A stretch of 45,681 nt of DNA from Polyangium sp. 15x6. GTDB taxonomy: Bacteria > Myxococcota_A > Polyangia > Polyangiales > Polyangiaceae. The notes beneath the pieces were generated by a model. It had not been told where the DNA came from and did not search any database. It saw only the letters and a list, made by a program, of their open reading frames with translations. The position numbers and the translations under genes were made by a program. Positions within the stretch are counted from its first letter, which is position 1; every line of letters begins with the position of its first letter. Below, in pieces: positions 15,277 through 23,517 of this stretch. The DNA lies in contig NZ_JASBQE010000094.1 in assembly GCF_029960785.1 (NCBI RefSeq), forward strand, positions 1-45,681. Direction: 5' to 3'.

Positions 15277-16326
15277 TTACTTGGGGACTTCCGGGCCGCA
15301 ATCCACGAACGAGAGATTCGTGTCGATACGGAACGTCGACTCGGGCGTGTGCCGCTCCGCGTGGAACAGGTCGAGCGGATAGACGCTGCCTTTCACGATG
15401 CCGAGCTGCTCGGCGGACGCGTCGAGGACGACCGAGGTCGATCCTTTCGGGTGAAGCCCGCCCAGATCGACGGCGAGGTGGCCGTTGATGAAGACCCACA
15501 CATCGTCGTCCCCTTCGAACAGGAAGGTCTCGCCGCCATTGTATTGAAACCGCGTGTGCAGCTCCGTGGTGAAGCTGAAATTGCGGATGACGCCGGCCTT
15601 GTCGACGCCCGAGTTGCCCCAGCCCGCGTCGTCGAGCGGAAAGAAAGACAAACTCTGGAACGTGAAGAGCCCTCCCGGCTGTGGAGCGAGCCAGAGCTCG
15701 AGCAGGTAGGGCTTGTTCACGTTCGCCGTGTCGCGATACCACTGATCGAAGTTTGCCTTCGTCGTCGTTTCTGGCCCGAAGGGACACGTCGGCGGCGGGG
15801 CCGAGTTTCCTTCCTCGCACTTCGAGGCGTAGACGGGCTTCTCGTCGGCGCCGAGGATCGGCTCCACGAGGCCCTTCGTGATGTCGTTGCCGTACAGAGG
15901 TCCCTCGAAATCGGGGTGCCCGCCCGCCTCGCTCCTGCCTTTGAAGTCACGAACGACGGCCACCAGGACATTCCCGCACACCTCGTTGCCGCCCGGGGCT
16001 CCTCCTTCGCCGCCCGAACCCTCGCTGGTGGGCGCCCCGAGCTTGTAGCCCCCTATCTCCGTCGCGAGGAAGCCCGCGGGGAGCGTCTCGATGATACCGC
16101 CGCCGTCATCCGGTCCGGCATCGGGAATGTTGAATCCCCCCACGCCGACGGAGATATCGCCTCCAGCGCCGCCGTTACCGCCGGCGCTGCCCCCGTTACC
16201 GCCGCTGCCGCCGCCGCCCGTGTTACTGCCGCTGCCACCGACGCCGGACGCGCTACACGCAGCGCATGACAAAAGCCACGCATAGACGAGTATCCGCACG
16301 GGCAGCATACGCTTCTTCCGATCCAT
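15277..16326 (-). CDS. Fibro-slime domain lipoprotein
   Basis: A 349-residue protein with a lipoprotein signal (Cys at about residue 24), a Gly/Ser/Asn linker to about residue 75 and a fibro-slime domain, a PA14-like sandwich known from Dictyostelium prespore proteins and abundant in Fibrobacter and myxobacteria. Diagnostic segments: VAVVRDFKG, FDQWYRDTANVNKPY, ELHTRFQYNGGETFLFEGDDDVWVFING (given as the acidic DDDVWVFING core), LAVDLGGLH, LDLFHAERHTPESTFRIDT. These are thought to bind sugars through the Asp-rich loop with calcium. The closest relative in the window is the divergent gene at 16575, and the two share a 248-bp promoter region. It probably works at the cell surface. Confidence 0.88.
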   Translation of the reverse strand: MDRKKRMLPVRILVYAWLLSCAACSASGVGGSGSNTGGGGSGGNGGSAGGNGGAGGDISVGVGGFNIPDAGPDDGGGIIETLPAGFLATEIGGYKLGAPTSEGSGGEGGAPGGNEVCGNVLVAVVRDFKGRSEAGGHPDFEGPLYGNDITKGLVEPILGADEKPVYASKCEEGNSAPPPTCPFGPETTTKANFDQWYRDTANVNKPYLLELWLAPQPGGLFTFQSLSFFPLDDAGWGNSGVDKAGVIRNFSFTTELHTRFQYNGGETFLFEGDDDVWVFINGHLAVDLGGLHPKGSTSVVLDASAEQLGIVKGSVYPLDLFHAERHTPESTFRIDTNLSFVDCGPEVPK

Positions 16327-16414
16327 GGTGTGGCCCCCGATCGTATGGAGTGTTCGACGAGACCTAACAACACGAGATGGCAGCCGTGATCCATCAAATT
16401 CGTAGTCAATGGAT

Positions 16415-16425
16415 CGGTTTTACCG
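16415..16425. promoter_or_regulatory. CGGTTTTACCG dyad in the divergent fibro-slime promoter
   Basis: An 11-bp dyad 89-99 bases before the minus-strand start at 16326. Read on the minus strand it contains GGTAAAAC, related to the GTAAA sites of the other carbohydrate genes. A second dyad, GATCCAT-N14-ATGGATC, lies at 16388-16415. Confidence 0.35.
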
Positions 16426-16517
16426 CCCTGACGACCCACGATCCACCCATATGGGCTTTTTTCGCGCCGAGTCCTCGCCCAATGATGACGCAATGCGGCG
16501 CCGATGCACGAATGCAA

Positions 16518-16544
16518 CGGTAAAAATGCACACTGTACTGTGCA
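16518..16544 (+). promoter_or_regulatory. CGGTAAAAATG motif plus TGCACA-N6-TGTGCA dyad
   Basis: CGGTAAAAATG starts at 16518 and runs into the inverted repeat 16527-16544. Both are within 60 bases of ATG 16575, a position suited to an operator of the second fibro-slime gene. Confidence 0.35.
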
Positions 16545-16574
16545 CCCACCCGCCTTTGCTTCATCGTTCGAACC

Positions 16575-17567
16575 ATGCTTCGACGACCCCTCCTCTTCGC
16601 CTCTTTGGGTGTTGCGATTCTCGGCTCGATCGCTTGCAGCGCCACCTCCGCCGGCCCAGGCGGCAGTGGAGGCGGCGGCAGCGGCGGCGCATCGAGCGGA
16701 GGCTCGGGTGGCGAGGGAGGTCTCATCCTCGTCGGCAGCGGAGGGAGCGGCGGCGGTGGCGGTCCGGACAAACCTCCGGCGCAGATCGACGAGACGTTGC
16801 CTCCCGGCTTCACCGCCGAGACGACGTACGGCGGATGGAAGATCCTCGGGCCACTCGCGGATTTCAGCGAGCCGAGCGAGAACGTCTGCGCCAACGTGCT
16901 GCGCGCCATCGCGCGCGACTTCACGCAGGCGCACATCGACTTCGGCCAGGAGAAGCCGGCGTCGTGGGCCGCTCCCGGCCTCTACATGGGGCAGATCCTC
17001 CCGCTCCTGCCCGCCGACCGCAAGCCGGACGTGAACCCGTCGCGCACGCCGCTCGACGTGATCGAAGCCTTCGATGATTGGTACAGGAACATCGACGGCG
17101 TGAACGTACCTTTCGTGATCGATCTGTGGCTCGAGCCCGATCCGAACAAGGAGGGGTACTTCCTGTTCGACTCGAACAGCTTCTTCCCGCTCGACAAGTG
17201 GAACACCTCGCCGGGCGACGTGCAGATCGGCGGCAACGACGTCGGCCCCCACAACTTCCTGTTCACGATCGAGCTGCACACCGCCTTCGAGTACAAGGGC
17301 GGCGAAATCTTCAATTTCCGCGGCGACGACGACGTGTTCGTCTTCATCAACGACAAGCTCGCGGTGGACATCGGAGGCATCCACGGTCCGCTCGAGGCCA
17401 ACGTGAACCTCGACGCGCGCGCGGCCGATCTCGGGCTCACGGTGGGCAACGTCTACAAGCTCGATCTCTTCCAGGCGGAGAGAAACCCCGGCGGCTCGAA
17501 CTTCCGCATCGAAACGAGCCTCGATTTCCGGGCGTGTGGCCTCCTGCCGGAGGACGTCCCGAAGTGA
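16575..17567 (+). CDS. Fibro-slime domain lipoprotein (paralogue of 15277-16326)
   Basis: A 330-residue protein with a lipoprotein signal ending GSIAC, a Gly-rich linker to about residue 70 and a fibro-slime domain with the same landmarks as its divergent neighbour: RAIARDFTQAHIDF, FDDWYRNIDGVNVPF, FFPLDKWN, IELHTAFEYKGGEIF, DDDVFVFINDKLAVDIGGIH, KLDLFQAERNPGGSNFRIET. Even the ending (DVPK here, EVPK there) is shared, so this is a clear duplication. It lies 80 bp upstream of the ABC importer gene on the same strand. The likely role is surface sugar binding or adhesion. Confidence 0.88.
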   Translation: MLRRPLLFASLGVAILGSIACSATSAGPGGSGGGGSGGASSGGSGGEGGLILVGSGGSGGGGGPDKPPAQIDETLPPGFTAETTYGGWKILGPLADFSEPSENVCANVLRAIARDFTQAHIDFGQEKPASWAAPGLYMGQILPLLPADRKPDVNPSRTPLDVIEAFDDWYRNIDGVNVPFVIDLWLEPDPNKEGYFLFDSNSFFPLDKWNTSPGDVQIGGNDVGPHNFLFTIELHTAFEYKGGEIFNFRGDDDVFVFINDKLAVDIGGIHGPLEANVNLDARAADLGLTVGNVYKLDLFQAERNPGGSNFRIETSLDFRACGLLPEDVPK

Positions 17568-17576
17568 TCCGGTCCG

Positions 17577-17600
17577 CCGGTAAACACGCTCATTTAACCC
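17577..17600 (+). promoter_or_regulatory. GGTAAAC-N7-TTTAA site upstream of the ABC importer
   Basis: The sequence CCGGTAAACACGCTCATTTAAC is arranged like the dyad before the GH31 gene (GGTAAAC-N7-TTTAA). It lies 48-71 bases before ATG 17648, so both could be operators of the GntR-type regulator at 20966. Confidence 0.4.
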
Positions 17601-17647
17601 AGTTTTCGATTGTCTTGTCCGCCTCTGCGTGGCTAAAGTGCCGCGCC

Positions 17648-20026
17648 ATGCGCCGCTCCTGGTCGGGTCGCCTGGCGGCGCCCTTCGGCCGCGCCCCCCG
17701 GTCGAGCGGCGCTCGGTTCGGGCGAGCCCTCGCCTTCCTCCTCTCCCTCCTCGCCATTGCGCTCTCGCCTGCCGCGCGCGCAGAGGGGCAGCCTCCGCCG
17801 TCGCCCGAGGGGCGCGTGCGGGTGAGCTACTGGGAGAAATGGACGGGCATGGAGAAAGAAGCGATGGAGTCCGTCATCGACGACTTCCATCGCTCGCAAA
17901 CCAGGATCTGGGTCGAATATCAGTCGGTCTCCCAGTACCAGCACAAGACGCTGATCGCGACCGCGGGCGGCGACCCGCCGGACATCGCGGGGCTGCTCGC
18001 GGCCGACATCGCCGACTTTGCCGAAAAGAACGCGCTCGTCCCGCTCGACGAGCTCATGCGCGGCACGCACATGAGCCGGGAGAGCTTCCTTCCGGTGTAC
18101 TGGGACATGGGCGTCTATCGGGACCACGTCTGGGCCGTCGTATCCGTGCCAAACGTGGTGAGCCTGTACTGGAACAAGGACCTCTTCGCGAAAGCGGGGC
18201 TCGATCCGGATCGCCCGCCGCGCACCATCGCGGAGCTCGACGCTTTCGCAGAGAAGCTCACGGTCGTCAAAGGCGGCAGGATCGAGCAGCTCGGGTTCAT
18301 GCCGGCCGACACGAACTGGTGGCCTTATGGCTGGGGCTTCTGGTTCGGCGCGCGGCTCTGGGACGGCGGCGCGAACATCACGATCGATTCGCCGGAGAAC
18401 GTGCGGGCATTCTCCTGGTTTCAGAGCTACGGAAAGCGCCACGACCCCGGACAGCTTCAGAATTTCACGAGCTCGTTCGGCAACTTCGCCTCGGCGCAGA
18501 ACCCGTTCCTGAGCGGCAAGCTCGGTATGGTGCTCCAGGGGATCTGGATGGGCAACTTCATCCAGAAGTTCAGCCCGGATATGCGCTGGGGCGCCGCGGC
18601 CTTCCCTTCCGAGAAGGAGGGCGGGCCGCCCGTCGCCATTGCCGACGCCGACATGCTGGTGATCCCGAGCGGCGCCAGGCACCCGAACGAGGCATTCGAG
18701 TTCATCGAATACCTCACGCAACAAGGTCCCATGGAAAAGCTTTGCCTGGGACAGCGAAAACTCTCGCCGCTCCGCAGCGTGAGCCCCGCGTTTTACCGCG
18801 AGCACAAAAACCCCTTCATCGAGAGCCTGCAGGACCTCGCCGCGAGCCCGGGGGCGACGCCCCAGCCGCGGATCAGCGTCTGGAACGAGTACACCCTCGA
18901 GATTCGGAATGCCTCGCAGCGGCTCTGGCTCGGGGAGGCGACGGCCGAGCAGGCCCTCGGCGACGTCAAGCAGGTCGTCCAGAAATCGTGGGACCGCCAT
19001 CGCCATCGGCAGGAGGCCACGCCGTCGCGCTGGCTTTCCGTGCTTCCTTTCCTCCTGATCGGGCTCTTCGGAGCGGGGATCGTCGGAGCGGCTCGGCGCG
19101 AGCAGAAGAGGCTCGCCAAGGTGAGCGGCGTCGAGAAGCCGGTGCGCTCGAACGCGTCGCTCGGAAAGGGACTCGCGTTCTTTTCCCCTTGGGGCATCGG
19201 GCTCCTCGTATTCCTCGCCTATCCGGTGGCGTCGTCGATCGTGTATAGCTTCTGCGATTACTCGGTCCTGTCGCCGCCGAGGTGGATCGGGCTTCAGAAC
19301 TTCATCGATCTCTTCCAGGACGAAGTGTTCTGGATCGCGCTGAAGAACACGCTGCTTTACGTGGTGATCGCGCTCCCGCTCGGGCTCACCGTGGCGCTCT
19401 TTTTCGCGCTCCTGCTCGACGCCAAGCTGCGAGGCTCGAGCATCTACCGCACGCTCATCTTTTTGCCCACGCTCGTCCCGGTCGTCGCGGGGGCGACCAT
19501 CTGGATCTGGATGCTGAACGGCGAGTATGGCGTCATCAACCATTTCTTGCATCAGGCGAGCTTCGGGCTCTTCCCGAAGACGTCCTGGCTCGCCGAGCGG
19601 CGCTTCGCGCTGCCGTCGCTGATCCTGGTGAGCACGTGGACCGTGGGACAAACCGTCTTGACGCTGCTCGCCGCGATGCAGGACGTACCGAGATCGATCT
19701 ACGAAGCAGCCGACATCGACGGCGCAAGCTTCTGGCAAAAGATCCGCCACGTCACGATTCCCTTGATCTCTCCGGTCATCTATTTCAACGCGATCATGGG
19801 CATCATCGGCGCCCTGCAGGTGTTCGCGACGCCCTACATCATGACGGCCGGCGGCCCCGCGCGGGCGACGCTGTTTTATACGCAGCGCCTGCACGAGAAC
19901 GCGTTTTACTTCCTGCGCATGGGGTACGCCTGCGCCATGGCGTGGATCCTCTTTCTGGTCGTGCTCGGACTCACCGCGCTCGCACACCGGCTCGGACACA
20001 CCCGGGTCCACTATGGAGGGGCGTGA
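17648..20026 (+). CDS. CUT1 sugar ABC importer: binding protein fused to MalF-like permease
   Basis: A 792-residue single open frame. Residues 1-45 are a signal peptide (cut expected after AARA). Residues 50-455 are an extracellular solute-binding protein of family 1: RVSYWEKWTGMEKEAMESVI, GGDPPDIAGL, VVSLYWNKDLFAKAGLDP, a conserved MLVIPSGARHPNEAFEFIEYL. A transmembrane helix follows at 462-482 (WLSVLPFLLIGLFGAGIVGAA), then a positively charged linker. A MalF-type permease fills residues 506-792, with the ATPase-contacting EAA loop EAADIDGASFWQKI. The topology fits: binding domain outside, helix in, basic linker in the cytoplasm, then the permease helices. Normal CUT1 systems use two separate proteins. 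The MalG-like permease starts 3 bp later. The start at 17648 gives a signal peptide, and upstream codons are not protein-like. Confidence 0.92.
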   Translation: MRRSWSGRLAAPFGRAPRSSGARFGRALAFLLSLLAIALSPAARAEGQPPPSPEGRVRVSYWEKWTGMEKEAMESVIDDFHRSQTRIWVEYQSVSQYQHKTLIATAGGDPPDIAGLLAADIADFAEKNALVPLDELMRGTHMSRESFLPVYWDMGVYRDHVWAVVSVPNVVSLYWNKDLFAKAGLDPDRPPRTIAELDAFAEKLTVVKGGRIEQLGFMPADTNWWPYGWGFWFGARLWDGGANITIDSPENVRAFSWFQSYGKRHDPGQLQNFTSSFGNFASAQNPFLSGKLGMVLQGIWMGNFIQKFSPDMRWGAAAFPSEKEGGPPVAIADADMLVIPSGARHPNEAFEFIEYLTQQGPMEKLCLGQRKLSPLRSVSPAFYREHKNPFIESLQDLAASPGATPQPRISVWNEYTLEIRNASQRLWLGEATAEQALGDVKQVVQKSWDRHRHRQEATPSRWLSVLPFLLIGLFGAGIVGAARREQKRLAKVSGVEKPVRSNASLGKGLAFFSPWGIGLLVFLAYPVASSIVYSFCDYSVLSPPRWIGLQNFIDLFQDEVFWIALKNTLLYVVIALPLGLTVALFFALLLDAKLRGSSIYRTLIFLPTLVPVVAGATIWIWMLNGEYGVINHFLHQASFGLFPKTSWLAERRFALPSLILVSTWTVGQTVLTLLAAMQDVPRSIYEAADIDGASFWQKIRHVTIPLISPVIYFNAIMGIIGALQVFATPYIMTAGGPARATLFYTQRLHENAFYFLRMGYACAMAWILFLVVLGLTALAHRLGHTRVHYGGA

Positions 20027-20029
20027 TTC

Positions 20030-20896
20030 ATGGCCGCCGCAGACTCCCCCTTCAGCAGCACATTTCGCCGAAGACCGTGGTCGAGGGCCGTCGTGCACCT
20101 CTTCCTCATCGTCGGCTCGCTCGTGTTCGTCTTTCCCGTCTTGTGGATGCTCTCCACCTCGCTCAAGCCCATCGAGCAAACGCTGACGCCCGAGCCCGTG
20201 TGGATCCCGCACCCGATCGAGATCGGGAATTACGCGTCGACCATCGCGTACATCCCGTTCCTCCGCTACGCGCTCAACACGGTATTCGTCTGTGCGCTCG
20301 CGACGATCGGGACGACGCTGTCGAGCGCGCTCGTGGCGTTCAGCTTCACGCGACTGGAATGGCCGGGGCGAAACCTGCTCTTCGGCTTGACGCTGGCGAC
20401 GATGATGGTGCCGTTCCCGGTCGTCATGGTACCGCTCTATAGCGTCTACCGGACGCTCGGCTGGATTGGCAGCCTGAAGCCGCTCTGGGTGCCCACGTTC
20501 TTCGGCAGCGCGTTCAGCATCTTTCTCTTGCGGCAGTTCTTCATGCGCATTCCGAAGAGCTTGCCGGAGGCCATGACGCTCGACGGCGCCTCGGAGTTTC
20601 GAATCTTCTGGCAGTTGTACCTGCCGCTTTCCAAGGCGCCGCTCGTGGTCGTCGCGTTCTTTCAGCTCATGTACTCGTGGAACGACCTCCTCGGCCCCCT
20701 TCTGTTCCTCACCGACCAGAGCACGTTCACGCTGACGCTCGGACTTCAGGCGTACCAGAGCCAGGAAGGGGGCACCCAGTGGCACTACTTGATGGCCGCG
20801 TCGGTCATGACCACGCTGCCGATCGTCGTCCTCTTCTTCATCGTCCAGCGGGCCCTCTTTCAGGGCATGAGCTCGACGCAGAACTTCGAAGGTTGA
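20030..20896 (+). CDS. MalG-like ABC sugar permease
   Basis: A 288-residue inner-membrane permease with six predicted helices. It contains the CUT1 signature SLKPIEQTL near the first periplasmic loop and the EAA loop EAMTLDGASEFRIFWQLYLPL that docks on the MalK-type ATPase. It ends with the usual FIVQRALFQGMSSTQNFEG-type tail (a near match to KYFVKGLTAGAVKG in function, not in sequence). Only 3 bp separate it from the binding-protein/permease fusion, so the two are co-translated and should form the heterodimeric channel. The substrate is probably an alpha-glucan oligosaccharide, judging from the neighbouring GH31 and GH87 genes. Confidence 0.92.
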   Translation: MAAADSPFSSTFRRRPWSRAVVHLFLIVGSLVFVFPVLWMLSTSLKPIEQTLTPEPVWIPHPIEIGNYASTIAYIPFLRYALNTVFVCALATIGTTLSSALVAFSFTRLEWPGRNLLFGLTLATMMVPFPVVMVPLYSVYRTLGWIGSLKPLWVPTFFGSAFSIFLLRQFFMRIPKSLPEAMTLDGASEFRIFWQLYLPLSKAPLVVVAFFQLMYSWNDLLGPLLFLTDQSTFTLTLGLQAYQSQEGGTQWHYLMAASVMTTLPIVVLFFIVQRALFQGMSSTQNFEG

Positions 20897-20965
20897 ACGG
20901 GCGACGAGTGGTCACAGGAGCCTTGCCCCGCAGGATATCCGCCGTGATAGTCTCCGCGTCGGACC

Positions 20966-22036
20966 ATGCCTTCGCGAAAAGTCGAAGCCATCGCACGATT
21001 GCTCAAAGAGCAGATCCTGGCAGGGCGGTACGCGCCCGGCTCGCGGCTGCCGACGTACGACGCTTTGATGGAGCAGTTCGGCGTCACGCGGCCGACCGTC
21101 GTGCGTGTGCTCGATACACTCCGGGAGGAGGGTCTCCTCACGGTCAAGGGCCAGCGCAAAGTCTTCGTGACGCAGCGATTCCCGCATCACGACCGCTACG
21201 TCTGGGTCACGAGCGAGCAGCCGGGCTCGAACGAGTGGTCGCTTTTCCTGGCGATCACCCACGAGGTCATCGAGCGGGGCGAGACCGGAATCACCGGGCA
21301 GGTGAGCGCGCTCGTGGGCGTGGACGGTCGCGCCAACAACCCCGAGTACAAACAGCTCTGCGAGTTCGAGGCACGCGGGTCGGCGGCGGGGCTCTTGCTC
21401 GTCAACTCCGCGATGATCTATCTGCTCCCCGTGCTGCAGAAGCCCGGGCTGCCGCGCGTCGCGATCGGGGCGCCATTGCCGCACGCGAACCTGGTCGCGC
21501 TCGATTTTGCGGGGCTCATCGACCGGGCGTCGGCGCGCTTGCTCGAGAAAGGGCGGCGCATCGCGGTCATGTCACCTCACGCGCCGAAGCTCGCGGCTGC
21601 CCAGGAGTGCCTCGAGGGGTATGGTTTGCATCCCGACCGCGTGCTCACGGTGCACGCTGCGCCGATTGGGTGCGAGCGGCTCACCGAGCTGATGTTCGAC
21701 CGCCGGAGCCGCCCGGACGCGATCTTCGTCATGGACGACAACCTGGTCCCGCCGCTGCTCGCGGGGCTCGAGCGTGCGAAGGTAAAGGCCGGCGAGGATG
21801 TCTACGTGCTTGCCCATTGCAACTGGCCGAGGCCGCTCGGCATGGCGGAGGGCGTGGAGCACATTGGCTTCGACGTCCGGGAGGTCCTCTGCGCGGGCAA
21901 GGACCTCATCGACGCGCAGCGCGCGGGGGCTCCGTGTCCCTCGCGCCTCGTTCCCGCTCGTTTTCTGGGCGAGCTGACGCGCCCTCTCTCCACGGCGACG
22001 GACGCTGCCGTGGAAGAGAAAACCGTCCATCCCTGA
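20966..22036 (+). CDS. GntR-type regulator with LacI/periplasmic-binding-like sensor domain
   Basis: A 356-residue protein. Residues 1-70 form a GntR winged helix: AIARLLKEQILAGRYAPGSRLPTYDALMEQFGVTRPTVVRVLDTLREEGLL, given here by its conserved pieces GxxLPTYxxLxxxFGVTRPTV and LxxEGLL. From residue 75 on it has alternating strands and helices with a DxNLVPPLLAGL hinge, like the sugar-binding domain of LacI-family proteins; such GntR/LacI hybrids (AraR type) sense sugars. It sits inside the importer operon between permease and ATPase genes, so it most likely controls this operon and the GH31 gene. Candidate operators are the GGTAAAC dyads at 17577 and 23397. Confidence 0.88.
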   Translation: MPSRKVEAIARLLKEQILAGRYAPGSRLPTYDALMEQFGVTRPTVVRVLDTLREEGLLTVKGQRKVFVTQRFPHHDRYVWVTSEQPGSNEWSLFLAITHEVIERGETGITGQVSALVGVDGRANNPEYKQLCEFEARGSAAGLLLVNSAMIYLLPVLQKPGLPRVAIGAPLPHANLVALDFAGLIDRASARLLEKGRRIAVMSPHAPKLAAAQECLEGYGLHPDRVLTVHAAPIGCERLTELMFDRRSRPDAIFVMDDNLVPPLLAGLERAKVKAGEDVYVLAHCNWPRPLGMAEGVEHIGFDVREVLCAGKDLIDAQRAGAPCPSRLVPARFLGELTRPLSTATDAAVEEKTVHP

Positions 22037-22072
22037 CCAACGTCCTTGACAGGCGGACCCATGTCGAAGCGC

Positions 22073-22092
22073 GCTCGCGCGGCGCCGCGAGC
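22073..22092 (+). other. GC-rich hairpin between regulator and ATPase genes
   Basis: GCTCGCG, a 6-base loop, then CGCGAGC in the 106-bp gap. Without a T-run it may attenuate or stabilise the message rather than end it. Confidence 0.3.
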
Positions 22093-22142
22093 AACGCATT
22101 CGTGCGCCGAGGGACACGACGAGGAGCGGGAGCGAAGCGATC

Positions 22143-23264
22143 ATGGCCAGCGTGACACTGAAGGACGTCGTGAAGGTGTACGAGGGGGGCGTCAAGGTCG
22201 TCGACGGCTTCGACCTCGAGATTGCGGATCGCGAGTTCGTCGTGCTGGTGGGGCCCTCCGGCTGCGGCAAATCGACCACGCTGCGAATGATCGCCGGGCT
22301 CGAGGAGCTCACCTCCGGCACCATCCGGATCGGCGATCGCGTCGTGAACGACGTGCCTCCGAAGGATCGCGACATCGCGATGGTGTTCCAGAATTACGCG
22401 CTCTATCCGCACATGACCGTGTATGAGAACATGGTCTTCGCGCTCAAGCTGCGCGGTCTCGACGCGGCCGTGATTCACGAGAAGGCCATGCGTGCGGCCA
22501 GAATCCTCGGCATCGAGGGGCTACTCGACCGCAAGCCCAAGGCTCTCTCCGGCGGGCAGCGGCAGCGGGTCGCGCTGGGGCGCGCCATCGTGCGCGAGCC
22601 GAAGTGTTTTCTCTTCGACGAGCCGCTCTCCAATCTGGACGCGAAGCTTCGCGTGCAGATGCGCGCAGAGATCAAGCAGCTCCACATGAGCCTCCACGCC
22701 ACCACCGTCTACGTGACCCACGATCAGGAAGAAGCGATGACGCTCGGGGATCGCGTGGTCGTGATGAAGGACGGGGTGATTCAGCAGTGCGACGGCGCCC
22801 TCGAGATCTATCATCACCCGAAAAACCGCTTCGTCGCCGGCTTTCTCGGCAGTCCCCCCATGAATTTCTTCGAGGGACGGCTTCTGCGCGAGGGCGAGCG
22901 CTTGCTCTTCGACGAGGGGACGGCGAAGATTCCGGTGCCCGAATGGGCGCGCGCCGAGCTCGCGCCGCGCGCCGGGACGGTCGTCGTGATGGGCGTGCGG
23001 CCCGAGGCGATGTCGGACCAGGCGAGCGCTCGCTTTGCGATCGCGGACAATTCGCTTCCGATGCGCGTCACGCTCATTCAACCCCTGGGGGACAAGATGG
23101 ACGTGGTCCTCGCGACGGAGCGCCATCCGCACACGGTCGCGCACGTCGACGCGCACGCGGGCATTCGCGCGGGCGAGACAGTGCCGGTCTACATCGACAC
23201 GGAGCGAGTGCATTTTTTTGCTCCCGGCGCGGTCGGCGAGCGGATCGCGACGAAGCGTCGATAG
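22143..23264 (+). CDS. ugpC: MalK/UgpC-type ABC importer ATPase
   Basis: A 373-residue protein. Walker [10 protein letters not shown] is at residues 37-45, the Q-loop in [13 protein letters not shown], the signature LSGGQ at 135-139, Walker B FLFDE at 156-160 and the switch His in [10 protein letters not shown]. The C-terminal third is the regulatory OB-like (TOBE) domain typical of the MalK/UgpC group, with the motif GVRPEAM. It energises the importer formed by the fusion protein and the MalG-like permease. The symbol follows common usage for this subfamily and does not imply glycerol phosphate transport. Position after the regulator gene suggests one operon from 17648 onwards. Confidence 0.93.
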   Translation: MASVTLKDVVKVYEGGVKVVDGFDLEIADREFVVLVGPSGCGKSTTLRMIAGLEELTSGTIRIGDRVVNDVPPKDRDIAMVFQNYALYPHMTVYENMVFALKLRGLDAAVIHEKAMRAARILGIEGLLDRKPKALSGGQRQRVALGRAIVREPKCFLFDEPLSNLDAKLRVQMRAEIKQLHMSLHATTVYVTHDQEEAMTLGDRVVVMKDGVIQQCDGALEIYHHPKNRFVAGFLGSPPMNFFEGRLLREGERLLFDEGTAKIPVPEWARAELAPRAGTVVVMGVRPEAMSDQASARFAIADNSLPMRVTLIQPLGDKMDVVLATERHPHTVAHVDAHAGIRAGETVPVYIDTERVHFFAPGAVGERIATKRR

Positions 23265-23396
23265 AAATCGAAAACGTGGACAGGCTCATTTCCTGACGCG
23301 GACGCGCGTCATTCACGCACATTCGCGCGTTTTCACGGCCGCGCGCGACGTTCGACCGTTCGAACTCCAAGGGCCTGCCCTCGGCCGAGAGCGCTT

Positions 23397-23416
23397 GGTA
23401 AACGATGATGTTTAAT
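23397..23416. promoter_or_regulatory. Operator-like dyad GGTAAAC-N7-TTTAA before the GH31 promoter
   Basis: TAAAC (23399-23403) and GTTTA (23410-23414) are inverted around 6 bases, ending 14 bp before the -35 box. The arrangement is shared with 17577-17600. It is a candidate binding site of the GntR-type regulator. Confidence 0.45.
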
Positions 23417-23428
23417 CATGAACCAGTC

Positions 23429-23457
23429 TTGACGTGCTTCTTGTCGAGCAATAAAAC
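23429..23457 (+). promoter_or_regulatory. Sigma-70-type promoter of the GH31 gene
   Basis: TTGACG (-35, 23429-23434), 17 bp, TAAAAC (-10, 23452-23457). Transcription would begin near 23464, after the in-frame ATG at 23458. This supports the start at 23518, which has AGAGGAG 5-12 bases upstream. Confidence 0.65.
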
Positions 23458-23517
23458 ATGAAGACTTCGCTCGACCGAGGCGCGGCCTCGAAGCCATCGA
23501 GCGAACAGAGGAGCACG

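Noticed and set aside
17633-20785. Very long minus-strand open frame (1050 codons) opposite the importer genes
   Set aside because: It is a mirror of the codon bias of the plus-strand genes: Arg/Glu/Asp/His-rich and without domain or signal. The plus strand has clear family motifs throughout.
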